Below are positions 18,192 through 25,661 of a stretch of DNA of 64,000 nt, one piece after another. Origin of the DNA: G963676655 sp963676655. Lineage in GTDB: Bacteria > Verrucomicrobiota > Lentisphaeria > Victivallales > Victivallaceae. Position 1 is the first letter of the stretch, and each line of letters starts with the position of its first letter. The stretch spans positions 1,580,767 to 1,644,766 of the forward strand of contig CAXXKX010000002.1 of the NCBI GenBank assembly GCA_963676655.2, written 5' to 3'. A program made the translations under genes and the position numbers. The notes under the pieces were generated by a model, which was given only the letters and a program-made list of their open reading frames with translations, did no database searches and was not told the origin of the DNA.

Positions 18192-18208
18192 TTAGACCAC
18201 TCAGTGAA

Positions 18209-19228
18209 TCAGTTTATCATTTTCGAGACTCGATCAATTTCGGCTGAAGCATCATCAATAAGTTCTTTTATCAAATCCTTTACCGGGACTATTTTGTCAA
18301 CCAGACCGACTGACTGTCCGGCCATCAGTGACCCGAAGTCGATGTCGCCGTCAATCGCGGCGCGACGCAAGGCTCCCATCCAATATTCCTCCACCTTCAT
18401 CTGAGCGTCTTCGCGATGGATCGTTCCGGCTTTCAATTTTTCCAGCAGTTCCAACTGCAGGGCACCGAAGTTATCCATACCTTTATTGCGCAGCGCACGA
18501 ACCGCTACCACCGGCAGTTTTGAGTCATATTGAGGAGTGCTGATCGCATCGCGGGCGTTGGAGCGTTTGAACGCGTCCTTGAATTTATCATGCACGTGGC
18601 ATTCGTCAGTCATAACGAAACGGGTTCCCAACTGGACCCCGGTTGCGCCCATCATCATGACATGGGCCAGCATCTTGCCATTAGCGATACCGCCGGCCAC
18701 AAAGATCGGAATATCATCGCGTTCTTCCATCAGAATCTGCTGCAGCAGTACCATGGCTGAAACGTGGCCTATATGGCCGCCGGCTTCGCTGCCTTCCAGA
18801 ATGATGGCGTCGGCTCCGAAGCGCATCATACGCTTGGCGATTGATAAAGTTGAAGCAAAACACATTACTTTAGCACCGCTGTCCTTGGCAATCTTAACTT
18901 CATGGTCACGCGGAAAACTGCCGGCGAAAATGACATAATCAAGGTTCAGCTCAGGCAGCATTTTCAAATGCTCCTGATAGATCGGCGCAACCGTGATCAG
19001 GTTGACTCCGAAAGGCTTATCGGTCAGTTTCCGGGTTTCTTCAATCTGCTGCCGCAGAATATCCGGCGGGGTATTGCCGCCGGCCAGACAGGCAAAAGCC
19101 CCGGCGTTACAAACAGCGGCGACCAGACCGGGTTCGGATACCCAGGTCATTGCACCACAAATAATCGGATATTCGCAATTCAGAAAATTGCGGCCGCGTT
19201 CCATCATTTTTTCGAGTGATTTATGCAT
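18209..19228 (-). CDS. FabK / nitronate monooxygenase family flavoenzyme
   Basis: This 339-residue FMN-dependent TIM-barrel protein belongs to the family that holds both the enoyl-ACP reductase FabK and nitronate monooxygenases. Visible landmarks are YPIICGAMTWVSEPGLVAAV at the start, CNAGAFACLAGG, AKVMCFASTLSIAKRM, the ILEGSEAGGHIGH flavin-phosphate segment (the EGxEAGGH motif), and PIFVAGGIANG with MMGATGVQLGTRF. FabK and nitronate monooxygenase cannot be separated reliably by eye. AGGAG lies upstream of the ATG. mreC follows 17 bases after the stop, so it probably shares the cell-shape operon transcript. Confidence 0.78.
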   Translation of the reverse strand: MHKSLEKMMERGRNFLNCEYPIICGAMTWVSEPGLVAAVCNAGAFACLAGGNTPPDILRQQIEETRKLTDKPFGVNLITVAPIYQEHLKMLPELNLDYVIFAGSFPRDHEVKIAKDSGAKVMCFASTLSIAKRMMRFGADAIILEGSEAGGHIGHVSAMVLLQQILMEERDDIPIFVAGGIANGKMLAHVMMMGATGVQLGTRFVMTDECHVHDKFKDAFKRSNARDAISTPQYDSKLPVVAVRALRNKGMDNFGALQLELLEKLKAGTIHREDAQMKVEEYWMGALRRAAIDGDIDFGSLMAGQSVGLVDKIVPVKDLIKELIDDASAEIDRVSKMIN

Positions 19229-19412
19229 TAATTAAATACTCCTGATAATCATTTTTGTATTTCTGGAAAGAGCATATATGGCGCTCTATAAAACCGTGAA
19301 CCGGATGTTCACACACAAGCTTTTTAATATACCTCGAAAACTGAAAAAATCAAACAGCGTAAAGGCTTGAACCAGAGTTGCTGAAAAAAGTTGTGTCCTT
19401 ATGTTACAGACC
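19229..19412. other. Spacer between divergent FabK-like and HEAT genes
   Basis: No gene is visible. A short inverted repeat (AGAGC, GCTCT) lies near 19270-19286. The promoter of the HEAT-repeat gene begins at 19413. Confidence 0.4.
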
Positions 19413-19441
19413 TTGACTTTTTGATTTATTTCATGTAAAAT
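19413..19441 (+). promoter_or_regulatory. Sigma-70-like promoter of the HEAT-repeat gene
   Basis: TTGACT (19413-19418) and TAAAAT (19436-19441) are exactly 17 bases apart and lie 39 bases before the ATG. Confidence 0.6.
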
Positions 19442-19479
19442 ATTAGAAAGAGGTTAAATAATGAGGGCTTAAAGTTATT

Positions 19480-19983
19480 ATGTCTATTTTCGATATATTC
19501 AAACCCCGCTGGAAACGCAGCAGTCGTAAAGTGCGTAAAAATGCGGTCGTCAACCTGGACAATACAATGATTCTTGGTCAGGTTGCGCTTCAGGAAGTTG
19601 ACTACGAAATTCGCCGTCTCGCTCTTGAAGCCATTCACAATGAAGATGTTAAAGTCGAAGTTGCGCTTCAAGACTCCGACTCCCGTATCCGTAAACTGGC
19701 GGTTGAAAGAATTACCAGCCAATTTTCGTTGTTCAAGGTCATTTGCGAATCAACCGATCTGACGGTCAGATGTGTTGCGGTAGATAATCTTGAGGACCCG
19801 ACATTATTGGGCAAGGTCATTTCAAATGATAAAAACCCGTTCAGTCTCCGACTTGACGCGGTGGAACGCTTAAATAACCGGCAGGAAATTTTACAGCTTC
19901 TGCAGCAGAAGATGGACAGCAAGGTCAGAAAAGCCCTGCAGGCAAAATTCAAAACGCTCGAACAGGCGGGTAAAGCCGGTTAG
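19480..19983 (+). CDS. HEAT-repeat protein
   Basis: This 167-residue cytosolic protein opens with MSIFDIFKPRWKRSSRKVRK and is built from short HEAT-like helical repeats of about 20 residues, each with the pattern of a variable helix followed by R(K)LAVE or RLALEAI (for example QEVDYEIRRLALEAIHNEDV and QDSDSRIRKLAVERITSQ). Such repeats mediate protein contacts; no enzymatic motif is present. The last 33 coding bases and the stop lie within a 55-bp segment that is duplicated at 22123-22177. Before that duplication the stop codon apparently overlapped the stop of the convergent GH36 gene. Confidence 0.75.
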   Translation: MSIFDIFKPRWKRSSRKVRKNAVVNLDNTMILGQVALQEVDYEIRRLALEAIHNEDVKVEVALQDSDSRIRKLAVERITSQFSLFKVICESTDLTVRCVAVDNLEDPTLLGKVISNDKNPFSLRLDAVERLNNRQEILQLLQQKMDSKVRKALQAKFKTLEQAGKAG

Positions 19984-20005
19984 TCTTTTCTTGAAATAAC
20001 TATTT
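19951..20005. repeat. 55-bp direct repeat, left copy
   Basis: Identical to 22123-22177 except for one base (A at 19964 versus C at 22136). The segment contains the end of the HEAT gene (its TAG at 19981-19983) and what would be the last codons of the GH36 gene on the other strand. Confidence 0.95.
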
Positions 20006-20198
20006 TACGTTTTTCATATTTATTAGCGTTCTTTTATCCTGGTTAGGCTTTCAATAATCTACTTGGCTTTCTTCTCTTACCTCCATTCGGGGCTGCCTCA
20101 TATTGAATGATTTTTTGAACATAGAAAATAAAATCCCTGAAAATGTCTTGAATGTGGTTATATTTAGGCTTTAGTGGGCGTGAAATCGCTGGACACTC

Positions 20199-21425
20199 TC
20201 AATCTTTCTTTTTCAAATCGTTTGATTTATTGGGGGATGACTCCAACTTCTTTTTGTTATCGGCAAAAAACGCGGCAACTTTTTTATTATTTTTAACAAG
20301 ATATTTAATTTTTTGTTGACAAGATAAAAACCAATTTTTCATTTTGCTATAATAATGGTTAGTTGATGCATCATTAGAGGGAGGTAAGTTAAATTGCTCA
20401 TTGACCTGGATTACTTTTGGGGGCTTTTCATTTGGATTTATCATAAATAACCGTCCATTAGATACATTGAAGCTTTTGCCGGCAATATCAACAGTTCCTT
20501 TGTCTGTTTCATCAAATTCATTAAAGTATTTTATCATTACGCTGGTAGAATCTAATTCAGTTAAACTCCACGTTGTACTATCTTTTTCCGTGCTAATATA
20601 AGCACATTGTATTACATTGTCCTTAAGGACTAAGTGGAATGTCCGTTTTGTGTTTTTAAAATTACCAATGTAAGAGAGTATTAAAGGGTTATCTTTATTA
20701 TCCTTTAAATCCACATTTTTGAGTTTTTTGCTTTCGTTATTGTAATCGATTTTCGTCTCTCTATTGCTCTGCCTTTTGGGGGCTGATTTTTTCTTTTCCT
20801 CAGACTTGTTTTTTTCTGAATTTTTTCTGACATTGGCAAGAAAAGCGACAACTTTTTTATTGTTTTTTAAAAGACACTCGAATTTTTGTTCATACAATAA
20901 TAAAGGTATAAGGGGTTTCTTAAAAACAAGCCTATTATCTGAGGAAATAGTATATGATCTGGGCAAATCATTGAAGGGAGGGGAATTAAATTGCTCATTG
21001 ATCTGGATTACTTTTAGAGGCTTTTTATCTGTATTTATCAAAAATAATCGTCCATTAGATATATTAAAGGTCTTGCCTCCAATATCAATCGTTCCTTTGC
21101 CAGTTTTATCAAATTTACCAACACACTCAATTCTATCAAGAGGGTGTAGGTTTGGTTTGGATATATACCACGATATATTTGGAAAGTCTTTTGAGGTATT
21201 AATATAAGCAGGAACTAGTGAATTATCCAAAAAAGCTAAAATTATTTTATCTTCTTTATTTTTACTATAGACATCGGTGTAAAAGGCATGTAAAGGTTTA
21301 TCAGATACATGTAATCTAAAACTCCCAAATGTTGGTCCCCATTCGCCCTTGTTGCGACTAGTACAACCGGTAGCGACAAGGATAAGAGAAATACTGAGCG
21401 CTAGTATTATATTTTTTATTTTCAT
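20199..21425 (-). CDS. Lipoprotein with an internally duplicated domain
   Basis: The 408-residue product begins with a lipoprotein signal (IILALSISLILVATGC, Cys21). It holds two related copies of a domain of about 95 residues. The first contains GKGTIDIGGKTFNISNGRLF and then KPLKVIQINEQFNSPP; the second contains DKGTVDIAGKSFNVSNGRLF and KPPKVIQVNEQFNLPP. Between them is a Lys/Ser/Asn-rich linker (EKNKSEEKKKSAPKRQS). Each copy starts with a segment of the LxDNxxxxAYIxT type. No known family is recognised. AAGG lies upstream of the ATG. The gene sits inside the repeat-bounded islet and is much more AT-rich than its neighbours, suggesting acquisition. Confidence 0.6.
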   Translation of the reverse strand: MKIKNIILALSISLILVATGCTSRNKGEWGPTFGSFRLHVSDKPLHAFYTDVYSKNKEDKIILAFLDNSLVPAYINTSKDFPNISWYISKPNLHPLDRIECVGKFDKTGKGTIDIGGKTFNISNGRLFLINTDKKPLKVIQINEQFNSPPFNDLPRSYTISSDNRLVFKKPLIPLLLYEQKFECLLKNNKKVVAFLANVRKNSEKNKSEEKKKSAPKRQSNRETKIDYNNESKKLKNVDLKDNKDNPLILSYIGNFKNTKRTFHLVLKDNVIQCAYISTEKDSTTWSLTELDSTSVMIKYFNEFDETDKGTVDIAGKSFNVSNGRLFMINPNEKPPKVIQVNEQFNLPPSNDASTNHYYSKMKNWFLSCQQKIKYLVKNNKKVAAFFADNKKKLESSPNKSNDLKKKD

Positions 21426-21788
21426 AATTAGCCTTGATATAATTTGTGGTCTTATAATAGCTTAGACTCTATTGGGAATGATTTTTTGAATATAAAAACA
21501 TAAAAAAGTCATAAAATCTCTTAATTTGTCTTTAATTTAGTTTTATTTGAGCTTTTTCTAACATCATCCCTGTCTAATATACTTCTTATTTCCAAGCATT
21601 GCAAATGAGCAGGAAGTTCTCTCTCAACTCTCTTGAATTTTCTTAAAATCAAATAATTGATCACAAAAAAGGATTTAAGGACAAATAAAAAACAGTGATA
21701 AGCTCCATTGGGCTAATTGAAGAATTGACATAACATAGTATATTGGAAATTAGCTGTTGGTATATAATTTCTTATTTGGGAGAATAAA
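21426..21788. other. AT-rich spacer inside the islet
   Basis: No gene is seen. The stretch holds one copy of the 15-base word GAATGATTTTTTGAA (21476-21490) whose partner lies at 20105-20119 on the far side of the lipoprotein gene. Confidence 0.4.
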
Positions 21789-22145
21789 ATGAAAAAGACC
21801 ATAAGGTTTAATCTGATAATAATGAATATATGCTTTGGAGTAATATTCGCTGTTTTAGTGTATCCATTATTATTTGAAAACCAAAAACTTATTCCACTAG
21901 AAACCAATAAGGTGTCTTATTCTTTAAACAAAGACAATCATTATACTCCTGTCCCAATTGATATCACCAAATATCCAGTAATATATACAAGGGATATGAA
22001 TATCTATAAAATACCTGTTGTTTCATATTTTTTCTGTTTTATTGAAATTATACTTATTATTGGTATTATTATTAATAAAAAAGCATATCGCAAATATTCA
22101 GAACAAGGATCAGAAAACAAGAAAAACGCTCGAACCGGCGGGTAA
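21789..22145 (+). CDS. Small two-span membrane protein of the islet
   Basis: This 118-residue protein has hydrophobic segments at about 7-28 (FNLIIMNICFGVIFAVLVYP) and 77-96 (VVSYFFCFIEIILIIGIIIN) with an extracytoplasmic loop between. No family is recognised. GGGAG precedes the ATG by 7 bases. Its last seven codons and TAA stop lie inside the right 55-bp repeat, read in a different frame from the HEAT gene. So its present C-terminus (ARTGG) was created or replaced by the duplication event. Confidence 0.55.
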   Translation: MKKTIRFNLIIMNICFGVIFAVLVYPLLFENQKLIPLETNKVSYSLNKDNHYTPVPIDITKYPVIYTRDMNIYKIPVVSYFFCFIEIILIIGIIINKKAYRKYSEQGSENKKNARTGG

Positions 22146-22177
22146 AGCCGGTTAGTCTTTTCTTGAAATAACTATTT
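22123..22177. repeat. 55-bp direct repeat, right copy
   Basis: This copy supplies the stop and last nine codons of the GH36 gene (minus strand, TAA at 22152-22154) and the stop of the 118-residue islet gene (plus strand). It also still contains the 3' end of the HEAT gene out of context. One mismatch with 19951-20005. Confidence 0.95.
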
Positions 22178-24182
22178 CCCGGCTTTTCTCTCTAATCGGC
22201 ATTTCCGCTACATAGAGACCGTTGCCTGATGCTTTGAACTCGAGACCGGGAGAAGCCGGTTCTCCATGTTCGAGCCATACGGCCAACGGCCCCGTTTCAC
22301 GCATTACCAGTTTGAGCTGATCTTGACTTATTTCCTTTACTTCCACCGTCGCCGGGCCCAGGAATTTATCAAACCGGCCAAGTACGCTCCAACCTTGATT
22401 AATTGGCGACAGAATCAAAAGCCGATCCTCCAGGGGCTGCAATTCAAAACTGTAAATATTGTAAAGTTTGAATACGGTTTGGTCATACCAGTCCCACACC
22501 GTTAAGCCTTCGGCCGGAATATTTTTGAGATCCGGTTGTGGCATCATAATGTCACTGTAGCTATAGTCGTCAGCGCTTATTTCCGCTTCGATCATCTGTT
22601 CTGTTCCCGCCAGATGATATACGGCTATCGCGGCCGCGTCGTTCGCTAAAGGCGCGATTACCCGGTAAGGTTGGATATTTCCATCAAGCGACACATCCTT
22701 AACCGCGGCGGTGGGATATTCCAATTTTAGACTGTCCGGCAATGGCGCAGCCGGAGCCTTGGGCCGTATCAGTTCCCCGTCCTCATAGCACAACGGCATG
22801 ATGTTTTCAGGCGCGAAGTCTTCCGGGGCGTCGGAGAGATAGACCGGACCGCCTGAAAGCGCTTTAGAAACCGCCATCATCCGGGCGCAAAGGGCGTCGC
22901 TGGAATGGAACATATCATGGTCGCACCAGGTGAATTGACCTTGCCAAGGGATATTGGCGTATGACTGAAAAAGATGTTCCCGCGCCTTGTCCGCCTTGCC
23001 CTTGTGGTAATCGCAGCTGCAGCGGGATACATTGCTGAAAGAGGCGTTGAAAAAATTGAATGGATCTTGCGCGTTGCAGTTTAATAACTGCAATTGGTGG
23101 CTGGTCAGTTGCGTTTCCAGGGCCCTGTTCATGCGCCACGAAGCGCGATGAGGATTCATTATTGCAGTACGCTCCTGATTCTTCAGCGCGTTCTGCCATT
23201 CCTTTGTTCCGGCATAATATGCCAGGGAGAAGGACATGAAGTCCACTTTGATAAAATCAAACCCACTTGCGCCGCCAAGCAGTCCGTCCATAAAGCGGTT
23301 CGACGATTCCCGGTCGTCTTCCGGCATCGCACCGCCGGTCGGCAAGGTCAACAGACTATCGGTTAAACCGCCAAAATCATTATCATCAGGATTGAGGCCG
23401 ATCATTCCACCCATAAACGGGAACCATAATCCGAACCATTTTATTCCGGTATCGCCGGCTTTATTCAATAATGGACCATAGCCGGCCGGGAATTTGTCAG
23501 GATCGGGAGAATAACTCCTCAGCCGTCGCATGAAGTATTCGTCGGTCGGGTCATAGTTCTGGTGTCCGTCGTCGACAAGCATAAAGCGCACCGGGGCAGG
23601 GGACGCGTTTATCTTATCAACGGTTTCGCACAATAGTTTTTCATTGATATCCAGGTGATATTCTTCCCATGAGCACCAGCCCAGATATTTGAACATTTCG
23701 CCGTATTCTTTGGTTTCCCGCAACTTGAATGAGGGTATTACTTCTGAAGCCAGTTTAAAAGTTTCCGCGTATACCTGATATGGATTTTCGGATTGAGCCC
23801 AGGCACATAAATTTTTTTCGCCTTTGATTTCCTCCCGGCCCAGCGTACCGAGCCGGAGGTTCATGCCGCCGTTCTCCGGCTGCAGCCAGCAGAAACTTTC
23901 TTCATCCGCCAATGGTAAAATCCCCAGATATCCCTCAGATGTTTCAAGCAGCAGGAAACAACCGCCTTCGAACAGGTTGTTGAGATCATTTGTCACGAAA
24001 GGATGGATTCGGCAGCAGGCCACCGGCCAGTGGGTTTCCGGGGCGCAGTAGTAGATTGCTGATGCAAAATCCGGCAGGTCAAGCTTAAAAGCGGTGTTGA
24101 TTCCGCGCAGATCATCAATTGCAGAAGTTATTTTACGTGAAATTATTCCTGACGAACCGTTTATATTTTTAAAATCAATCAT
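22152..24182 (-). CDS. GH36 alpha-galactosidase / raffinose-synthase-like enzyme
   Basis: This 676-residue enzyme resembles the Sip1/raffinose-synthase branch of glycoside hydrolase family 36, which hydrolyses or transfers alpha-galactosyl groups. The TIM barrel shows GWCSW (168-172), MLVDDGHQ (about 201-208), the nucleophile Asp314 in FIKVDFMS, and the probable acid/base Asp391 in RCSCDYH. CDHDMFHS downstream corresponds to the family's WDMF segment. There is no signal peptide, so it is cytosolic. AGGA lies upstream of the ATG. The 3' end lies in the right 55-bp repeat. An inverted repeat (CTTGT, ACAAG, 24278-24296) lies about 100 bases upstream and could be an operator. Confidence 0.82.
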   Translation of the reverse strand: MIDFKNINGSSGIISRKITSAIDDLRGINTAFKLDLPDFASAIYYCAPETHWPVACCRIHPFVTNDLNNLFEGGCFLLLETSEGYLGILPLADEESFCWLQPENGGMNLRLGTLGREEIKGEKNLCAWAQSENPYQVYAETFKLASEVIPSFKLRETKEYGEMFKYLGWCSWEEYHLDINEKLLCETVDKINASPAPVRFMLVDDGHQNYDPTDEYFMRRLRSYSPDPDKFPAGYGPLLNKAGDTGIKWFGLWFPFMGGMIGLNPDDNDFGGLTDSLLTLPTGGAMPEDDRESSNRFMDGLLGGASGFDFIKVDFMSFSLAYYAGTKEWQNALKNQERTAIMNPHRASWRMNRALETQLTSHQLQLLNCNAQDPFNFFNASFSNVSRCSCDYHKGKADKAREHLFQSYANIPWQGQFTWCDHDMFHSSDALCARMMAVSKALSGGPVYLSDAPEDFAPENIMPLCYEDGELIRPKAPAAPLPDSLKLEYPTAAVKDVSLDGNIQPYRVIAPLANDAAAIAVYHLAGTEQMIEAEISADDYSYSDIMMPQPDLKNIPAEGLTVWDWYDQTVFKLYNIYSFELQPLEDRLLILSPINQGWSVLGRFDKFLGPATVEVKEISQDQLKLVMRETGPLAVWLEHGEPASPGLEFKASGNGLYVAEMPIREKSREIVISRKD

Positions 24183-24682
24183 AGCTGTTTCCTGCCTTTT
24201 TTTGTTTTACCTACACGGATTATATCATGTAATAAGTAATCTGCAAGCTTGATAAAAAAATTCCTCAATAAGATATCTTGTGCTACCAATACAAGTTATT
24301 CTATCGAACGATACTAAATTTGAGGAGTTTTAAATTGATAAAAAATAAATATCCGTGCATAATATTTTGTTAAAATTTGCATTTTTAACTAAAACGCGGC
24401 ATATTGAAAACAGGGAATTGGTCTTCCGGTAAAATAGTTTTTAAATTAATAATATAAGGAAACGCTTGGGTCAACTTAATTGCAAGCGTTAGAAAACCTA
24501 TAGTAAATCAAAAGATCCAACTTAAATGGACCGGGCCGGATTATTAATGGAGATACTCAATCTGAATTATTATTAAAAAGTGAGTTAAATGAAATATCTG
24601 CCGGTTCATGAGAAAAAGAAATAATAAGAGCAAAAAAACAAGCATAGAATCGATAAGATGTGAAAAAACATGGAGGGTATAA
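24183..24682. other. AT-rich divergent promoter region
   Basis: No gene is seen in these 500 bases. Two inverted repeats are present: CTTGT/ACAAG (24278-24296, with GCTACCAAT between) and AACGCTTG/CAAGCGTT (24461-24468, 24483-24490). Either could be a regulator site for the divergent genes. A GGAGG ribosome binding site (24671-24675) belongs to the next gene. Confidence 0.45.
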
Positions 24683-25576
24683 ATGTATCAAAGAAGTGCT
24701 TTAATACTTTTGATTTCTTCTTCGGCTTACGCCGGCAAAGTTACAGTCTCACTTACTCCGTCCAAAAAGAAACCCGTCATTATCAAAAAATTAGTGACCA
24801 AATCCGGTAAGATTTACCACAATGCGGAAATAGATCAATGTGATCCCGGCGGCTTGGCAATTCTTCACGATGCTGGTTGTGCTACTATTCCGCTTGATGA
24901 TCTTCCGCCAGACCTAAGAAAGAAATACGCTGACAAAGTGGCAGCGGTACAGGAGGCAAAACAAGAGGCAATCGATGCTATTAAAAGAAAACAAGCTGAA
25001 AAAATAGCAAGGACTGATTTATACATGCTTCCGTTTTACCAAAGAGAAAAATCAAAACAATGTTTCTACTGTAAAGGGACCGGAAGGACAAGCTATCGCA
25101 AAAGAGTAACCGGACCGCATAAGATGTGGACAAATATCACAGCATATGCTCAATGTACTCATTGTAACGGCAAAGGAAAAATGATTACCCCTGCAGAATT
25201 ATCCATAAAAAAAATCAGGGCGACTCCTGAAGGGATCATTGCCATTTTGAACGGACCGGGCGCGCCGATTGATGCAGATCTAAGAATAACCCAGAAAGTT
25301 AGTGGAGGCTATTTGGGGGTTTTTGAAGAGAGATCGACAATACATGCAGGAGATACGTACAAAACTTCTATAAAAGATAAAAGAATTAAGTATGGCACAA
25401 CAGTTTTTGTTGAAGGAATTCAAGACCAGCTAATCGATAATTCAACATACCGAAAACCAATTTGGGATATTGCTGAGACATACAATTATATAACTATCTT
25501 GAGAGCCGGCCGGACTGTTGCAAAGTATACCGCCGATCCCGACGTTGCCGCAAAAAAATATAAAATTGCCGATTAA
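24683..25576 (+). CDS. Secreted protein with a DnaJ-type zinc-binding domain
   Basis: The 297-residue product has a short signal-like N-terminus (ALILLISSSAYA). Residues 35-75 form a segment I associate with PVC bacteria (KSGKIYHNAEIDQCDPGGLA, then ATIPLDDLPPDLRKKY). A charged helix follows (AVQEAKQEAIDAIKRKQ). The centre holds two CxxCxGxG units, CFYCKGTG and CTHCNGKG, the signature of the DnaJ cysteine-rich zinc domain. No J-domain is present. The C-terminal 120 residues are beta-rich and not recognised. An extracytoplasmic DnaJ-type zinc module is unusual. A perfect GGAGG precedes the ATG. Function is unknown; a role in protein binding or zinc handling is speculation. Confidence 0.65.
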   Translation: MYQRSALILLISSSAYAGKVTVSLTPSKKKPVIIKKLVTKSGKIYHNAEIDQCDPGGLAILHDAGCATIPLDDLPPDLRKKYADKVAAVQEAKQEAIDAIKRKQAEKIARTDLYMLPFYQREKSKQCFYCKGTGRTSYRKRVTGPHKMWTNITAYAQCTHCNGKGKMITPAELSIKKIRATPEGIIAILNGPGAPIDADLRITQKVSGGYLGVFEERSTIHAGDTYKTSIKDKRIKYGTTVFVEGIQDQLIDNSTYRKPIWDIAETYNYITILRAGRTVAKYTADPDVAAKKYKIAD

Positions 25577-25661
25577 AATGAAGCATTTTGTCTACATCTG
25601 AATTTTAATCTAATGGTGAGGACTTTTTCAAAAAAACTGAAGTAGTCTTCTGCTGATTTCA

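Larger units (their letters stand above)
20006..22122. mobile_element. AT-rich islet bounded by 55-bp direct repeats
   Basis: The segment between the two 55-bp repeats carries one lipoprotein gene (minus), one small membrane-protein gene (plus) and AT-rich spacers. It separates two genes that fit together end to end if one repeat copy and the islet are removed. No integrase or transposase is encoded. A 15-base exact word (20105-20119 and 21476-21490) lies on either side of the lipoprotein gene. The class of event (site-specific insertion, cis-mobilisable remnant or repair-type duplication) cannot be decided from sequence alone. Confidence 0.65.

Noticed and set aside
24320..24370. Leader peptide after GAGGAG
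   Set aside because: Only about 12 codons from a TTG and no regulatory hairpin pair follows.
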